Assembly: GCA_028867145.1 (NCBI GenBank) | Contig: JAGWGX010000007.1 | Coordinates: 1-33,216, forward strand | Length of the DNA: 33,216 nt | Source of the DNA: Microcaldota archaeon | GTDB lineage: Archaea; Micrarchaeota; Micrarchaeia; Micrarchaeales; CABMGC01 | Direction: 5' to 3' | Part shown: positions 6,613-14,840 of the stretch, one piece after another | How the letters are laid out: the number at the start of each line of letters is the position of its first letter | Numbering within the stretch: position 1 is the first letter of the stretch | Position numbers and translations under genes: made by a program | The notes under the pieces: model-generated | The model's database searches: none | The model's input: only the letters and a program-made list of their open reading frames with translations | Told to the model about the DNA's origin: nothing

Positions 6613-7421
6613 GCGCTCTTTCTTCTCTGCTTGGATTCAGCTCTTTTTATTTCGAGGAACGGGGTTCTCTCCGTTCCGAATTTTTCTCTTTCCTCTATTA
6701 TCTTCTTCTTTAGCTCTGTGCCGATTTTGGCTCTCCTTATTGCAGAGGGAAGAAGCTGGGAAACATCGGACATCGAAAAGTATTTCGCTCCGGCAAGCTG
6801 GACTGCGGTGGCCACGTCAGGGGGGTTTAGCTTCTCGATGCTTGAATTCATTAGGGAGTTTAGCGTATGCCTGTACTTCGCCACCTTTTCGTAATAGTCA
6901 ACCCCTAAGATAGGAGGCCTTTCCATTCTGTCCGTAAGGGAAATTACATAGTCCACTTTCAATCCGGCGAGCTTAACATAGAGCATGCTCTCCAGCACTG
7001 AGAGGCCTGTGGTGGTTACGTCCTCAACTAGAACAATCGGCTCCTTTGGGGTGCCTATAAAATATCTATCAAGCGGATGGCCATGGTCCTTTGGGGTTTT
7101 TCTCATAGAGACTACAGTGTATTTGCCCTGTTCCAGCGAACTTTTTTCTGAGATATATGAAAGCTGCGCGGAAACTCCAAATGGGCTCATGCCCTCGGGC
7201 ACACCCAAAATCGTCATAGGCTCTAGGCCCATGTCCCTCACGAATCCAAGGGTGAACTTTATCGTTGAGTTGAGAAGCCTTGGGTTGTTGTACATCTCCT
7301 TCCAGCGCACGAAAAAATTTGACATCCTGCCTGAGTTGAGCAGCTTTGGCTCCGAATGGAATCCCACAAGGTTGCTTGAGAGGACCGACTGGTTGAATGC
7401 GTCTTGGTCAAAGCAGGGCAA
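6609..7421 (-). CDS. pyrE: Orotate phosphoribosyltransferase-like protein
   Basis: The 270-residue protein has the PRPP-binding loop IVLVEDVTTTGLSVLES (residues 129-145, acidic pair E133-D134), an N-terminal LLNSGRMSNFFVRW that corresponds to the orotate-binding SGRxSxxYV block, and VSMRKTPKDHG, the flexible RKxxKxHG loop of OPRTases. OPRTase makes orotidine 5'-phosphate in pyrimidine synthesis. It is longer than usual (about 180-220) because of a basic helical C-terminal extension (RRAKIGTELKKKIIEEREKFG onward). I see no OMP-decarboxylase domain in it. The start is a TTG at 7419-7421, with GGTG upstream; no ATG is available at a suitable place. A divergent PRTase of related specificity cannot be excluded. 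Confidence 0.8.
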   Translation of the reverse strand: MPCFDQDAFNQSVLSSNLVGFHSEPKLLNSGRMSNFFVRWKEMYNNPRLLNSTIKFTLGFVRDMGLEPMTILGVPEGMSPFGVSAQLSYISEKSSLEQGKYTVVSMRKTPKDHGHPLDRYFIGTPKEPIVLVEDVTTTGLSVLESMLYVKLAGLKVDYVISLTDRMERPPILGVDYYEKVAKYRHTLNSLMNSSIEKLNPPDVATAVQLAGAKYFSMSDVSQLLPSAIRRAKIGTELKKKIIEEREKFGTERTPFLEIKRAESKQRRKSA

Positions 7422-7480
7422 TCTGACACCAACTCTACTTGCAATGGGGCATACTTATTGCTTTCCTGCAATTTGTTTAC

Positions 7481-8734
7481 CTAGAAATCAACGTGCAGCC
7501 TGTCGCCGAACTTTGGCGCGTGCGCGTCGAATCCCTCTAGCTTTAGCGCCTCAGCAAGCGATTCCGTGTTTGCCTTGTCGCCATGTATGCAGTAGACCAC
7601 CTCAGGGTTGCTCTTTCTCACGTACTCGTAGATGTCCTCCTTGCTTGCGTGCGCGGAGAAGTCGTAGTATGTCGCGGGGTTATCTATCCTGTATTTCTCG
7701 TCGTCTATCTCAAGCTCGTGGCCGTCAAGAAGCAGCCTGCCGTTTGTGCCCTCAACTTGGTAGCCCGTGAGCATAATCCTTGACTGCTTGTTTAGCTTTG
7801 TTATGTAGTGCAGCACTGGCCCGCCGTTTAGCATCCCCGCAGTTGTTACAATTACGGATGGTTGTGCAAGTGCGGCGTCCCTCTCCTTGTGCTCGCCTAT
7901 CCAGTTGCACTGCTTCATTGCTGAGAGGAGCAGCTCCCTGTTTGGGGTGAACTCGGGATATCTCATCACAATCTCCGTCGCCTTCTTTGCCATTCCGTCC
8001 ATGTAGGTGTAGTTTATGAGACCGTGCTGGTAGAGTATTGCAATCATCTCCTGCGCCCTTCCGACCGCAAAGCAGGGAACCAGTGCTGTTCCTCCATCCT
8101 CAAGCGTTGCCTTCACGTCCGCGACGAAATCCTTGATCAACTTTGCCCTGTCGGGATGGCTCCTTGTCGCATACGTTGACTCGATCATCAAGATGTCGCT
8201 CTCCACGATCTCCGCGCCGCGCTGCAAGATCTGCGGCTGAGACTTGAAGTCGCCCGTGTAGACAAGCCTCTTGTCGTTGTGGTTCTTTTGTATGAGCGTA
8301 ACGGCGCTGCCCGTTATGTGCCCTGCATCCTTGAAGGTTATCTTGTAGTTTGCAAAGTCGATCTCGGAGTCGTAGTTGTAGGAAAGGTACTTTCTCAGGT
8401 AGTTCTTGAGCTGCATCTTTGAGTACATAGGCTTGATGTTTTGCTTCTTGGAAATTCCAAGCGAGTCCTCAAGGAGGAGCTCGCTTAAGTCCTTTGTCGG
8501 CTTTGTTCCAAACGCGACAGGAAACGCCTGGTCGTAGAGGATTGGAAGAGCGCCGGTGTGGTCAAAGTGCGCGTGGCTCACCACGACCGCATCAACCTTT
8601 GCGGGAATTAAGGGGTACTCTAGCCTTGGGGTGCCGTTCTTTGCCCCGTAGTCAAGAAGTATGTTCTTCTCGTCTTTTAGTAGAAATGCTGACCTTCCTA
8701 CCTCTCCTGCTCCACCTAAAAATTGTATTTCCAA
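7481..8734 (-). CDS. Beta-CASP metallo-beta-lactamase RNase (aCPSF2-like)
   Basis: The 417-residue protein begins MEIQFLGGAGEVGRS and carries the metal-binding SHAHFDHTG (H54, H56, D58, H59), GHITGSA, YTGDF and the beta-CASP motifs IESTYA, CFAVGRAQE and TTAGMLNGGPV, with a final IHGD. These are the catalytic features of archaeal CPSF73-like ribonucleases. The lack of N-terminal KH domains and the length of about 420 place it with aCPSF2 rather than aCPSF1. Such enzymes cleave or trim RNA in 3'-end formation and decay. The start is TTG at 8732-8734; no ATG fits the conserved N-terminus. It is cotranscribed with, or just upstream of, pyrE (60-base gap). Confidence 0.92.
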   Translation of the reverse strand: MEIQFLGGAGEVGRSAFLLKDEKNILLDYGAKNGTPRLEYPLIPAKVDAVVVSHAHFDHTGALPILYDQAFPVAFGTKPTKDLSELLLEDSLGISKKQNIKPMYSKMQLKNYLRKYLSYNYDSEIDFANYKITFKDAGHITGSAVTLIQKNHNDKRLVYTGDFKSQPQILQRGAEIVESDILMIESTYATRSHPDRAKLIKDFVADVKATLEDGGTALVPCFAVGRAQEMIAILYQHGLINYTYMDGMAKKATEIVMRYPEFTPNRELLLSAMKQCNWIGEHKERDAALAQPSVIVTTAGMLNGGPVLHYITKLNKQSRIMLTGYQVEGTNGRLLLDGHELEIDDEKYRIDNPATYYDFSAHASKEDIYEYVRKSNPEVVYCIHGDKANTESLAEALKLEGFDAHAPKFGDRLHVDF

Positions 8735-8764
8735 TAGCTCACATCCGATTAAACAGAAAAATAA

Positions 8765-8785
8765 TCCTTTTAAGTATTTGTTTGT
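8765..8785. promoter_or_regulatory. Shared divergent promoter region between aCPSF2-like and tail-anchored gene
   Basis: The 83-base gap holds CCTTTTAAGTATTTG, which reads as a TATA-like box in both orientations. It lies about 40 bases from each divergent start (8734 leftward, 8818 rightward). No other element is evident in the gap. Confidence 0.35.
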
Positions 8786-8817
8786 AAGTATCTTTAGCTT
8801 TTGCTTTAGGCGATTTG

Positions 8818-9486
8818 ATGGTTGTAGAGGACATAAACTTCTTGGACATGGCGTGCCTGCTCAAAATCGGGCCGGATACAGTCATGGAAAGGTTCGGCGG
8901 GCTGATAAACACTAGCTTCTTTGACGCCTCAACAATCGCTGGAACACTCAAGCAAAAGGGGCTAATCGAGTTCACCAATGATTATCCAGGGCCAAACGGG
9001 ATTCTGGTCACAACTGCAGGAAAGACGCTCATTACTGAGGCAGAGACGAAGAGCGCGGAGCCGTTTGACGCGCTTGACTCAACGATACTTGTGCAGATGT
9101 CAGGAGGAAAGAGGCTCCCATTTGAGCTTGCAAATTCACTTACGCTTAGAGGAAGGGACCTTGCATTTAGGCTCTACAAACTCTACAAGCAAAATTACAT
9201 AATCTACGACCTAAAGAACGGGGGCGTTGAGCTTCTTTTAACTGAAAGCGGATTTTTGAAGGTGAGGGAGGTGCAGCCAAACATGGCGCCAAACATCGGG
9301 CAGCAAAAGGCTGCTGCAAAGGCCGCAGGGATAGGGCCGATAGAGAAGATGCTGCAGGGCAATGCACAGCCGCAGCAGGATCCGAATGCAAAGAAGGGAA
9401 TGGGAAGGCTGCCGCTCATAATAGTTGCCATAATTGTAATCGTTGTAGTCGTGGTCCTTGCAAAGAAGTATGTTCTCGGAGGATGA
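8818..9486 (+). CDS. Tail-anchored winged-helix-like membrane protein upstream of acdB
   Basis: I do not recognise a named family. The 222 residues comprise an N-terminal helical/winged-helix-like region (about 1-60; SFFDASTIAGTLKQKGLIEF), a second such region (about 85-145; KRLPFELANSLTLRGRDLAFRLYKLYKQNYIIYDL), a Gln/Ala/Pro-rich linker and a single C-terminal membrane helix (LPLIIVAIIVIVVVVVLA) ending KKYVLGG. This topology puts the domains in the cytoplasm. The ATG at 8818 was taken rather than a TTG three bases earlier. The stop sits at the ribosome-binding site of acdB, so translation of the two is probably coupled; a membrane-linked regulator or scaffold is possible. Confidence 0.75.
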   Translation: MVVEDINFLDMACLLKIGPDTVMERFGGLINTSFFDASTIAGTLKQKGLIEFTNDYPGPNGILVTTAGKTLITEAETKSAEPFDALDSTILVQMSGGKRLPFELANSLTLRGRDLAFRLYKLYKQNYIIYDLKNGGVELLLTESGFLKVREVQPNMAPNIGQQKAAAKAAGIGPIEKMLQGNAQPQQDPNAKKGMGRLPLIIVAIIVIVVVVVLAKKYVLGG

Positions 9487-9488
9487 AT

Positions 9489-10103
9489 ATGGAGCTCATG
9501 GAGTATGGTGCGGCTGCAAAGCTTGTCAACTCCTACAAAATAAATAGCATCGAGAGCAAATACGTTAAGAATGCGCAGGAGGCGCTCTTATTTTCAAAGG
9601 GCAAGAAGATTGTGCTAAAGGTGCTCTCAGGCAAGGCGCTGCACAAATCCAAGATGGGCCTTGTCAAGGTTGGACTTGAAAACCAAAAAGAGATGGAGGC
9701 CGCGTTCAGCGATCTTTCAAAGAAAGGGAAAAAGTTTGCGCCTTACAAGATCATCGCGCAGAAGATGGCGCCAGGCGGAGTTGAGATAATAGTAGGGGGC
9801 AGGAACGACGCGCAGTTTGGAAAGATGATACTACTTGGTCTTGGAGGTATTTACGTTGAGACATTTAGGGACTTTGCGCTGCGCGCATGCCCAATAACAA
9901 GGTTCGATGCCAAGTCGATGATAGCGCAGCTAAAATCAAAGAAAGTTGTAACTTACAATGGAAAAATGGAGGCCCAGCTTGAGGAGCTCCTCTTGAAAAC
10001 ATCGAAGCTTCTTGTCGCAACCAAGCTTGAGGAGCTTGATTTAAACCCCGTTATAATTAGGGAGGATGGATACGATGTCGTGGACATCAGGGTGCTGAGG
10101 TAA
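9489..10103 (+). CDS. acdB: ADP-forming acetyl-CoA synthetase, beta subunit
   Basis: This ATP-grasp protein of about 204 residues has the family N-terminus (EYGAAAKLVNSYKI), KIVLKVLSGKALHKSKMGLV with the His of the HK pair that takes part in phosphoryl transfer, an EIIVGGRNDAQFGKMILLGLGG nucleotide-binding block and the LEELDLNPVII ending. Together with the alpha subunit it converts acetyl-CoA, ADP and Pi to acetate, CoA and ATP, an ATP-yielding step in archaeal fermentation. A GGAGG at 9478-9482 gives ideal spacing to the ATG at 9489. The ATG at 9483 would directly abut this site, although it would make the common ATGA overlap with the upstream stop. Confidence 0.9.
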   Translation: MELMEYGAAAKLVNSYKINSIESKYVKNAQEALLFSKGKKIVLKVLSGKALHKSKMGLVKVGLENQKEMEAAFSDLSKKGKKFAPYKIIAQKMAPGGVEIIVGGRNDAQFGKMILLGLGGIYVETFRDFALRACPITRFDAKSMIAQLKSKKVVTYNGKMEAQLEELLLKTSKLLVATKLEELDLNPVIIREDGYDVVDIRVLR

Positions 10104-10107
10104 GAGC

Positions 10108-11496
10108 ATGGCAAAAAGAAAAATAGATCTGGGTCCGATGCTAAAGCCAAAGAGCGTTGCGATAATTGGGGCCTCAAACAATCCGGACAAAGTCGGACAT
10201 GTGATACTAAACAACTACGTTGAAGGGGGATATCAGGGAAAGATTTACCCTGTAAACAAAGATTCTGATTTGATAATGGGAATGAAGGCATACAAAAGCG
10301 TGAGGGACATTCGCGAGCCGATAGATCTTGCGGTGATTGCAGTGCCTGCGCCAGTAGTCCCTATGGTCCTTGAAGAATGCGGAAAGGCGAAGGTTAAGTC
10401 GGTTGTAGTCGTAAGCGGTGGATTTGCAGAGACAGGAAACGTGGAGCTGCAATCGCAGATAGTCAAGATTGCAGACAAGTACCAAATGTCAATGATGGGG
10501 CCTAACTGCCTTGGCGTTATGGACCCGAGGGCGAGGAGTGACACGATGTTTCTGCCAACATATAAACTCAGCAAGCCAAAAATTGGAGGAGTGAGCTTTG
10601 TTTCGCAAAGCGGGGCGGTTGGAAGCACTGTACTAGACCTAATTGGAAAGGAGGGATTTGGGTTATCAAAGTTTCTTTCATACGGAAATGCCGCGCAGGT
10701 CGATGAGGTCGACATCTTGGAGTACCTCATGCACGATGAAGAAACAAAAGTGATTATAGTCTACCTTGAAGGCGCGAAGAGGGGCAGGGAGTTCCTTGAA
10801 ATGGGGAAGAGGGTTAGCAAGATCAAGCCAGTTGTGATAATTAAGGGGGGCGTGACAGAGGCGGGGGCCGCGGCAGCCCATTCGCACACTGCATCACTTG
10901 CAGGGAGTCATGAAGCATACGACGCGGTCTTTAGACAGTGTGGATTTTCAATAGCTCATGATCTTGATGATCTGCTTTACTTTGGGAAGGCATTTGCAAC
11001 AGAGCCGATGCCAAAGGGGAATCGTGTCGCAATAATAACAAATGGGGGAGGCACAGGAGTTCTAACAACCGATGCGGTTTACAACAGTGGGCTGAAAATG
11101 GCAGAGTACAGCAAGGAAACAGCAAAGTCGCTAAAGAAGAGTATGCCGATGACAGTGAATGTTAGAAACCCGCTAGATGTTGTGGGCGATGCTGACGTAA
11201 AGAGGTATGAAGATGCTCTCATGGCAATCTCAGGCGACCCAAACATTGACATGATAATCGTGATTGCGCTCTTTCAGACTCCAGGGGCAGATGAAAAGCT
11301 TGCTCAGAAGCTCATTGAATACAAAAGAAAGATGGACAAGCCAATGATAGTGATTAGCGCAGGGTCGCAGTACACCGAGGAGCGCAAGATCTTGATGGAG
11401 AATGAGGGACTGCCGGTTTATGATTCGCCTACAGCTGCGGCAAACTCTCTTGCAGAGTTGCTCAAGTACTCGAATTACAGAAAGGGCATAGTCTAA
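10108..11496 (+). CDS. acdA: ADP-forming acetyl-CoA synthetase, alpha subunit
   Basis: The 462-residue protein has the CoA-binding N-domain (KPKSVAIIGASNNPDKVGH), MMGPNCLGVMDP, SFVSQSGAVGSTVLD and the phospho-His site HSHTASLAGSHEAYDAVF, the hallmark of ADP-forming acyl-CoA synthetases. A third domain follows (RVAIITNGGGTGVLTTDAV, NVRNPLDVVGDA). The subunits are encoded separately as in Pyrococcus, rather than fused as in many other archaea. GAGGT six bases before the ATG is a good ribosome-binding site, four bases after acdB. Which acyl-CoA is preferred cannot be read from the sequence. Its stop directly abuts the convergent mre11 stop. Confidence 0.95.
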   Translation: MAKRKIDLGPMLKPKSVAIIGASNNPDKVGHVILNNYVEGGYQGKIYPVNKDSDLIMGMKAYKSVRDIREPIDLAVIAVPAPVVPMVLEECGKAKVKSVVVVSGGFAETGNVELQSQIVKIADKYQMSMMGPNCLGVMDPRARSDTMFLPTYKLSKPKIGGVSFVSQSGAVGSTVLDLIGKEGFGLSKFLSYGNAAQVDEVDILEYLMHDEETKVIIVYLEGAKRGREFLEMGKRVSKIKPVVIIKGGVTEAGAAAAHSHTASLAGSHEAYDAVFRQCGFSIAHDLDDLLYFGKAFATEPMPKGNRVAIITNGGGTGVLTTDAVYNSGLKMAEYSKETAKSLKKSMPMTVNVRNPLDVVGDADVKRYEDALMAISGDPNIDMIIVIALFQTPGADEKLAQKLIEYKRKMDKPMIVISAGSQYTEERKILMENEGLPVYDSPTAAANSLAELLKYSNYRKGIV

Positions 11497-12699
11497 TTAC
11501 TCCTCAAAAAGTTGGACCATCAACTCGTTTAGGATCTTTTCTTTCTTCTCTCCTGAGCTTAGGATATCAAAGAGCTCCGTTGGGTTCTTCTTTAGGGTGT
11601 ACTCACTCTTCTTTAGGCATTCAAGGAAGATGCTAAGCCCGTAATCACGAATTGAGATGTTCTCGAAGGCGCCCTTCCTCAGGGATTCTAGTTCCGCGTC
11701 GGACTCCCTGTCCTCCACCTTCCCCTTGCTGATCTCGACAACGGCGCTTTTGTCATAGCGCTTTAGCAGCTCCATGAAATCAAGGTCCGCGTTTTTGTAG
11801 CCGGACTTTAGCTCACCGTCCAGGACGATTCTAATTATCGGCTTTACCTTTGACTTTGCAATGAGCCGCTCTATCTTCTCGGAAACTTCCTGTGAGATCT
11901 CGCGGGGCTCGCGTCCCTTGACGCTCACCTTCTCAACATGGAAGTCCCTCGACTCGATTTTTACGAACTCGTACCTTAGCGTCTTTGTGTCAAATATGAA
12001 GAACCCTTTTTGCTCAACCTCACCATCCTTGAGCTGCGTAAGAACCGTGCTCCCTGGGATCAAGAAAGGCCTTCCAAAAACTTTGTGCTCAAGCCTGCTG
12101 TGTATGTGGCCGTCAACATAGAGGTCGAATCCCTTTGGAAGCTCCTCGTAGTTTATAAAATCCGCGCTGAACGGAAGTATCTCGTAGATTGACTGATGGA
12201 ACATGAAGATGTTGAATGCGCCCGCAACAGGGGTAGGATTGAGCTCCTTTAGCGTCTCTCGCACCTTCTCTTCAGCAAGTCCGCCCAGTGCAAAGACTGC
12301 GACCTTCTCTCCGTCCTTCTCTATCTCCACTGTTGCATCACTTGCGTCAACAAGCAGGCCCGCAAGCCCCAAAAGTTCAACCGAGTTGCCAGCATTCTGG
12401 GCCCTTCGCTCGTGAGTCCCAGGTATTGCAATTATCGGAAGGTCTGTGTGAATTCTCTTGCCCCCGCGATATGCGACGACCTTGGCTTCCCACTTCTTTT
12501 TTGTTGCAGCCATGAAAAGATTTACGCCCTGCGCAAGAAACTCGAGCCTTGGATTTCGAACGTCGAAAATGTCACCAGGGATAATCATCATATCGCTAAG
12601 CTCTGCGGCTTTTTTCATCGCCTCTTCTGCCTGGATGTATGCATCATCCACGAATCTCTCATATCCTAAGTGAAAATCTGAGAGAATTGCAATCTTCAA
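11497..12699 (-). CDS. mre11: Mre11-type DNA repair metallophosphoesterase
   Basis: The protein of about 400 residues shows phosphoesterase motifs SDFHLGYE, IIPGDIFDVRNP, IPGTHERR, MFHQSI and VDGHIHSRLE in the order of Mre11 nucleases, and a C-terminal capping/Rad50-binding region rich in charged helices. Mre11-Rad50 processes DNA double-strand breaks. Two points are odd. Motif III reads GTHERR where Mre11 usually has GNHD, and no rad50 gene is adjacent; it may lie outside. The start is TTG at 12699 with a TGAT exactly three bases upstream, giving MKIAILSDFHLG. An upstream TTG at 12714 would add five residues and overlap the DHH gene. Confidence 0.85.
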   Translation of the reverse strand: MKIAILSDFHLGYERFVDDAYIQAEEAMKKAAELSDMMIIPGDIFDVRNPRLEFLAQGVNLFMAATKKKWEAKVVAYRGGKRIHTDLPIIAIPGTHERRAQNAGNSVELLGLAGLLVDASDATVEIEKDGEKVAVFALGGLAEEKVRETLKELNPTPVAGAFNIFMFHQSIYEILPFSADFINYEELPKGFDLYVDGHIHSRLEHKVFGRPFLIPGSTVLTQLKDGEVEQKGFFIFDTKTLRYEFVKIESRDFHVEKVSVKGREPREISQEVSEKIERLIAKSKVKPIIRIVLDGELKSGYKNADLDFMELLKRYDKSAVVEISKGKVEDRESDAELESLRKGAFENISIRDYGLSIFLECLKKSEYTLKKNPTELFDILSSGEKKEKILNELMVQLFEE

Positions 12700-12703
12700 A
12701 GTA

Positions 12704-13705
12704 TCATTCCTCAAGTTTTTGGCGCAGCTGCGAAATTATCTTGTCGACCGCCTTCTTCGCATTTGCCTTCCCCGGCCCATAAGCACCTGCTGCGCCAGAG
12801 TGCCCGCCGCCGTGGCCATTGATTATTCCCTCAATTCCCTGCATCATCTTTCCAAGATGTACGGAGAGTGTTTTGTCAAGTGGGGGCTTTAGACGCGCGG
12901 AGATTGAAACCTCCTTTTCCCCGATCTGCCAAAAGACCGAGGCGTCAGCGCCCACCTTCATCGCCTCTTCAGCTGCAATGCTTGCGTGTATTGAGGAGGT
13001 TCCGGTTATGAGAAGATAGTTTCCTATCACTTCTGCATTTGCGGAGGTTAGGTCCTTTAGTGCGGTCAATCTATTTTGCGCAGGCACCCTGTCCGCAAAC
13101 TCCTCCATGAACCTTGAGTAGCTAATTCCGCCGCTCTCAAGAAGCTCTGAAATCTGTCTGAACGTGAGTGCATGCATGTTGTGGAAGTCAAATGAGTCAG
13201 CAATGATACCGCTCAGCAGCGCAACTGCAACATCGCGGCTTGGCCTGACCCCCAGCTTGTTTATTATAGAGTAGACAAGGCTTGATGTGGAGTTGAAGCT
13301 CTCGTCATTGAAGAGGGTGGCCTTTGACTTTTCTTCCTTGTGTGGAAGGTGGTGGTCGATGAATAGAATTGGCTTTTTCAAGGTGCTAAGCTTTTCCTCA
13401 AATGGGCCAAGAGCCTCGAAATTGTTTGCGTCCACGACTATCACCCCAAAGAGATCCCTTGGCATTTTTCCGGTTAGCAGCTCTGGTTTATTTGAGAGGC
13501 TGTCGAGAACCCTCCTTGAGGTGCTTGTGACAAAATCTGGGGTTGCAACAACTGAGTTGGAGAGATAGCTTTGAAGCCCTAGCGCCGCGCCTATGCAGTC
13601 GCGGTCGCCCATAGAGTGGAAGGTTATTAGGAATTTTTGCTCTTTGTTTTGGATAAGGAAATTTAGAAGGTCGTTAAATCCAATTTCGGTTGCCAAAAAT
13701 CTCAC
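12704..13705 (-). CDS. DHH-family phosphoesterase with DHHA1 domain
   Basis: The 333-residue protein has an N-terminal DHH domain with TFHSMGDRDCIGAALGL (motif I region), VIVVDANNF, FIDHHLPHK (residues 115-123, the signature DHH) and SGIIADSFDFH, then a DHHA1 domain with GIINGHGGGHSGAAGA. This matches NrnA/RecJ-like archaeal phosphoesterases that degrade short oligonucleotides or cyclic dinucleotide products; the exact substrate is not readable. Motif I lacks the usual DADG sequence (here MGDRD). The GTG at 13705 overlaps the prefoldin stop, so the two genes are translationally coupled. It lies immediately before mre11, pointing to a shared nucleic-acid repair or turnover transcript. Confidence 0.88.
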   Translation of the reverse strand: MRFLATEIGFNDLLNFLIQNKEQKFLITFHSMGDRDCIGAALGLQSYLSNSVVATPDFVTSTSRRVLDSLSNKPELLTGKMPRDLFGVIVVDANNFEALGPFEEKLSTLKKPILFIDHHLPHKEEKSKATLFNDESFNSTSSLVYSIINKLGVRPSRDVAVALLSGIIADSFDFHNMHALTFRQISELLESGGISYSRFMEEFADRVPAQNRLTALKDLTSANAEVIGNYLLITGTSSIHASIAAEEAMKVGADASVFWQIGEKEVSISARLKPPLDKTLSVHLGKMMQGIEGIINGHGGGHSGAAGAYGPGKANAKKAVDKIISQLRQKLEE

Positions 13706-14064
13706 TGTTGCATCGTGTTTGAAACCTGAGTTATCTTGTCCCTGAGTGTCTTCTCCCTTGACTTATAGTCGTTAAGCTGCTTGTTCACGGACTGGATCCT
13801 AACTTCCCCAGACTCGCTCTTCTCGGAGATGTTCTTGAGCGCGACATCCTTCTTTGCCTCGACTATAACTCCGCCGACTGTCACATACACCTTGCCTGTC
13901 GACTTCTCGACCTCCTCCTTTGCGGTCTGCAGCTCGTTTTTTTGTATCGCAAGCTGCTCCACCTGCATAGAAAGGGCCCTGATTTGCTCCTGAATCATCT
14001 GGTAGTCCCTTAGCATCTTCTCAACTTCCTGTGGGGAAGGCTTTGCATTTGCTTGTTCTGGCAT
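13702..14064 (-). CDS. pfdB: Prefoldin beta subunit
   Basis: The 120-residue protein has the prefoldin beta architecture: an N-terminal coiled coil (SPQEVEKMLRDYQMIQEQIR onward), a central beta hairpin region (GKVYVTVGGVIVEAKKDVALKNI), and a C-terminal coiled coil (QSVNKQLNDYKSREKTLRDKI). Four beta and two alpha subunits form the jellyfish-shaped chaperone that hands unfolded proteins to the thermosome. Start ATG at 14064 is preceded by TGAT at three-base spacing. Its stop overlaps the DHH phosphoesterase start. The alpha subunit is not in the window. Confidence 0.92.
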   Translation of the reverse strand: MPEQANAKPSPQEVEKMLRDYQMIQEQIRALSMQVEQLAIQKNELQTAKEEVEKSTGKVYVTVGGVIVEAKKDVALKNISEKSESGEVRIQSVNKQLNDYKSREKTLRDKITQVSNTMQQ

Positions 14065-14068
14065 ATTA

Positions 14069-14776
14069 TCATTCTCGTTTTGTGTTGTTAATCATTTCTT
14101 GCAGTACGTCTTCTTTTGTTATAGTAATTTTGTTTGCAAAATCTACGATTACATTAGCAAGGGCCTTGTCATATTTTTCGGCGTCGGAAGAGAATTTTAT
14201 TGTGAGTTTGTATCTTCCATTTAGGTAAACTTTGCCACCATCTTCAACATATACATCAATACCCGTGAAAATATTCTTGTCGTAGTTTCCAAATATTATG
14301 TGATCAGTATCAGTTCTCCCCTTTTCTTTTTGATCAGAAATGGCGACATAACGCAAAGGCGCTTCAGTTTTAGACCCTAGTTCGTCTACGGGAAATGCTT
14401 TCTTTATTGTATTCAGAAGTCCCTGAGATACTGCTTGCCTTAACAAGGCATGATCAAGAGATTTACTGTATGAAATAGTTATGGTACTTACACGTCTGAC
14501 CTCAGTGTTTATATTTGGAACATCAAAAAACCTGTCTTCATATTTGCCAGTATAACCAAGTTCCAGGAATCTTTTCTCCTTCGCCAAATCAATTAACGTC
14601 GAGCTAAATTCAACACCGGAATTTAGGACTTCGTCTAGATTTGGACCTGAAAGAGAACCATCTTTTTCTATTTTTAAACCGCTGCGTAGCGGCTCCACAA
14701 TATTTAGGGCACCTAGAGGGGATTTATCAACTCCCTCTAAATTTCCCTTTTTTGACTTTCGTGTAAAGAGTTTCAT
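14069..14776 (-). CDS. Unrecognised 235-residue protein
   Basis: I do not recognise this protein. It is soluble and charged, with a very basic N-terminus (MKLFTRKSKKG) and alternating strand-helix segments (RRVSTITISYSKSLDHALL, GKVYLNGRYKLTIKFSSDA, KALANVIVDFANKI). There is no signal peptide or Cys cluster. Base and codon use are visibly more AT-rich than in the flanking prefoldin and repair genes, which may mean recent acquisition or weak expression. The ATG at 14776 was preferred over a TTG three bases upstream. The gap to pfdB is four bases, so it probably heads the prefoldin-DHH-mre11 transcript. Confidence 0.7.
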   Translation of the reverse strand: MKLFTRKSKKGNLEGVDKSPLGALNIVEPLRSGLKIEKDGSLSGPNLDEVLNSGVEFSSTLIDLAKEKRFLELGYTGKYEDRFFDVPNINTEVRRVSTITISYSKSLDHALLRQAVSQGLLNTIKKAFPVDELGSKTEAPLRYVAISDQKEKGRTDTDHIIFGNYDKNIFTGIDVYVEDGGKVYLNGRYKLTIKFSSDAEKYDKALANVIVDFANKITITKEDVLQEMINNTKRE

Positions 14777-14840
14777 CAAACCGTAGATATATGCACTTGA
14801 AGTATTATACTTCTTTCTTTTGAGGCCAAAAAGAGGGAGA

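Noticed and set aside
6985-7770. 261-codon rightward frame over pyrE and the RNase gene
   Set aside because: It runs across two well supported genes on the other strand and turns into Arg/Cys/Pro-rich nonsense in its second half.
9483-9488. ATGA overlap start for acdB
   Set aside because: The GGAGG would be directly adjacent to this ATG; the ATG at 9489 has six-base spacing. The difference is only two residues.
10245-10730. 161-codon frame antisense to acdA
   Set aside because: It lies wholly within acdA, whose catalytic motifs are clear; its composition is Ser/Thr/Ile-rich shadow type.
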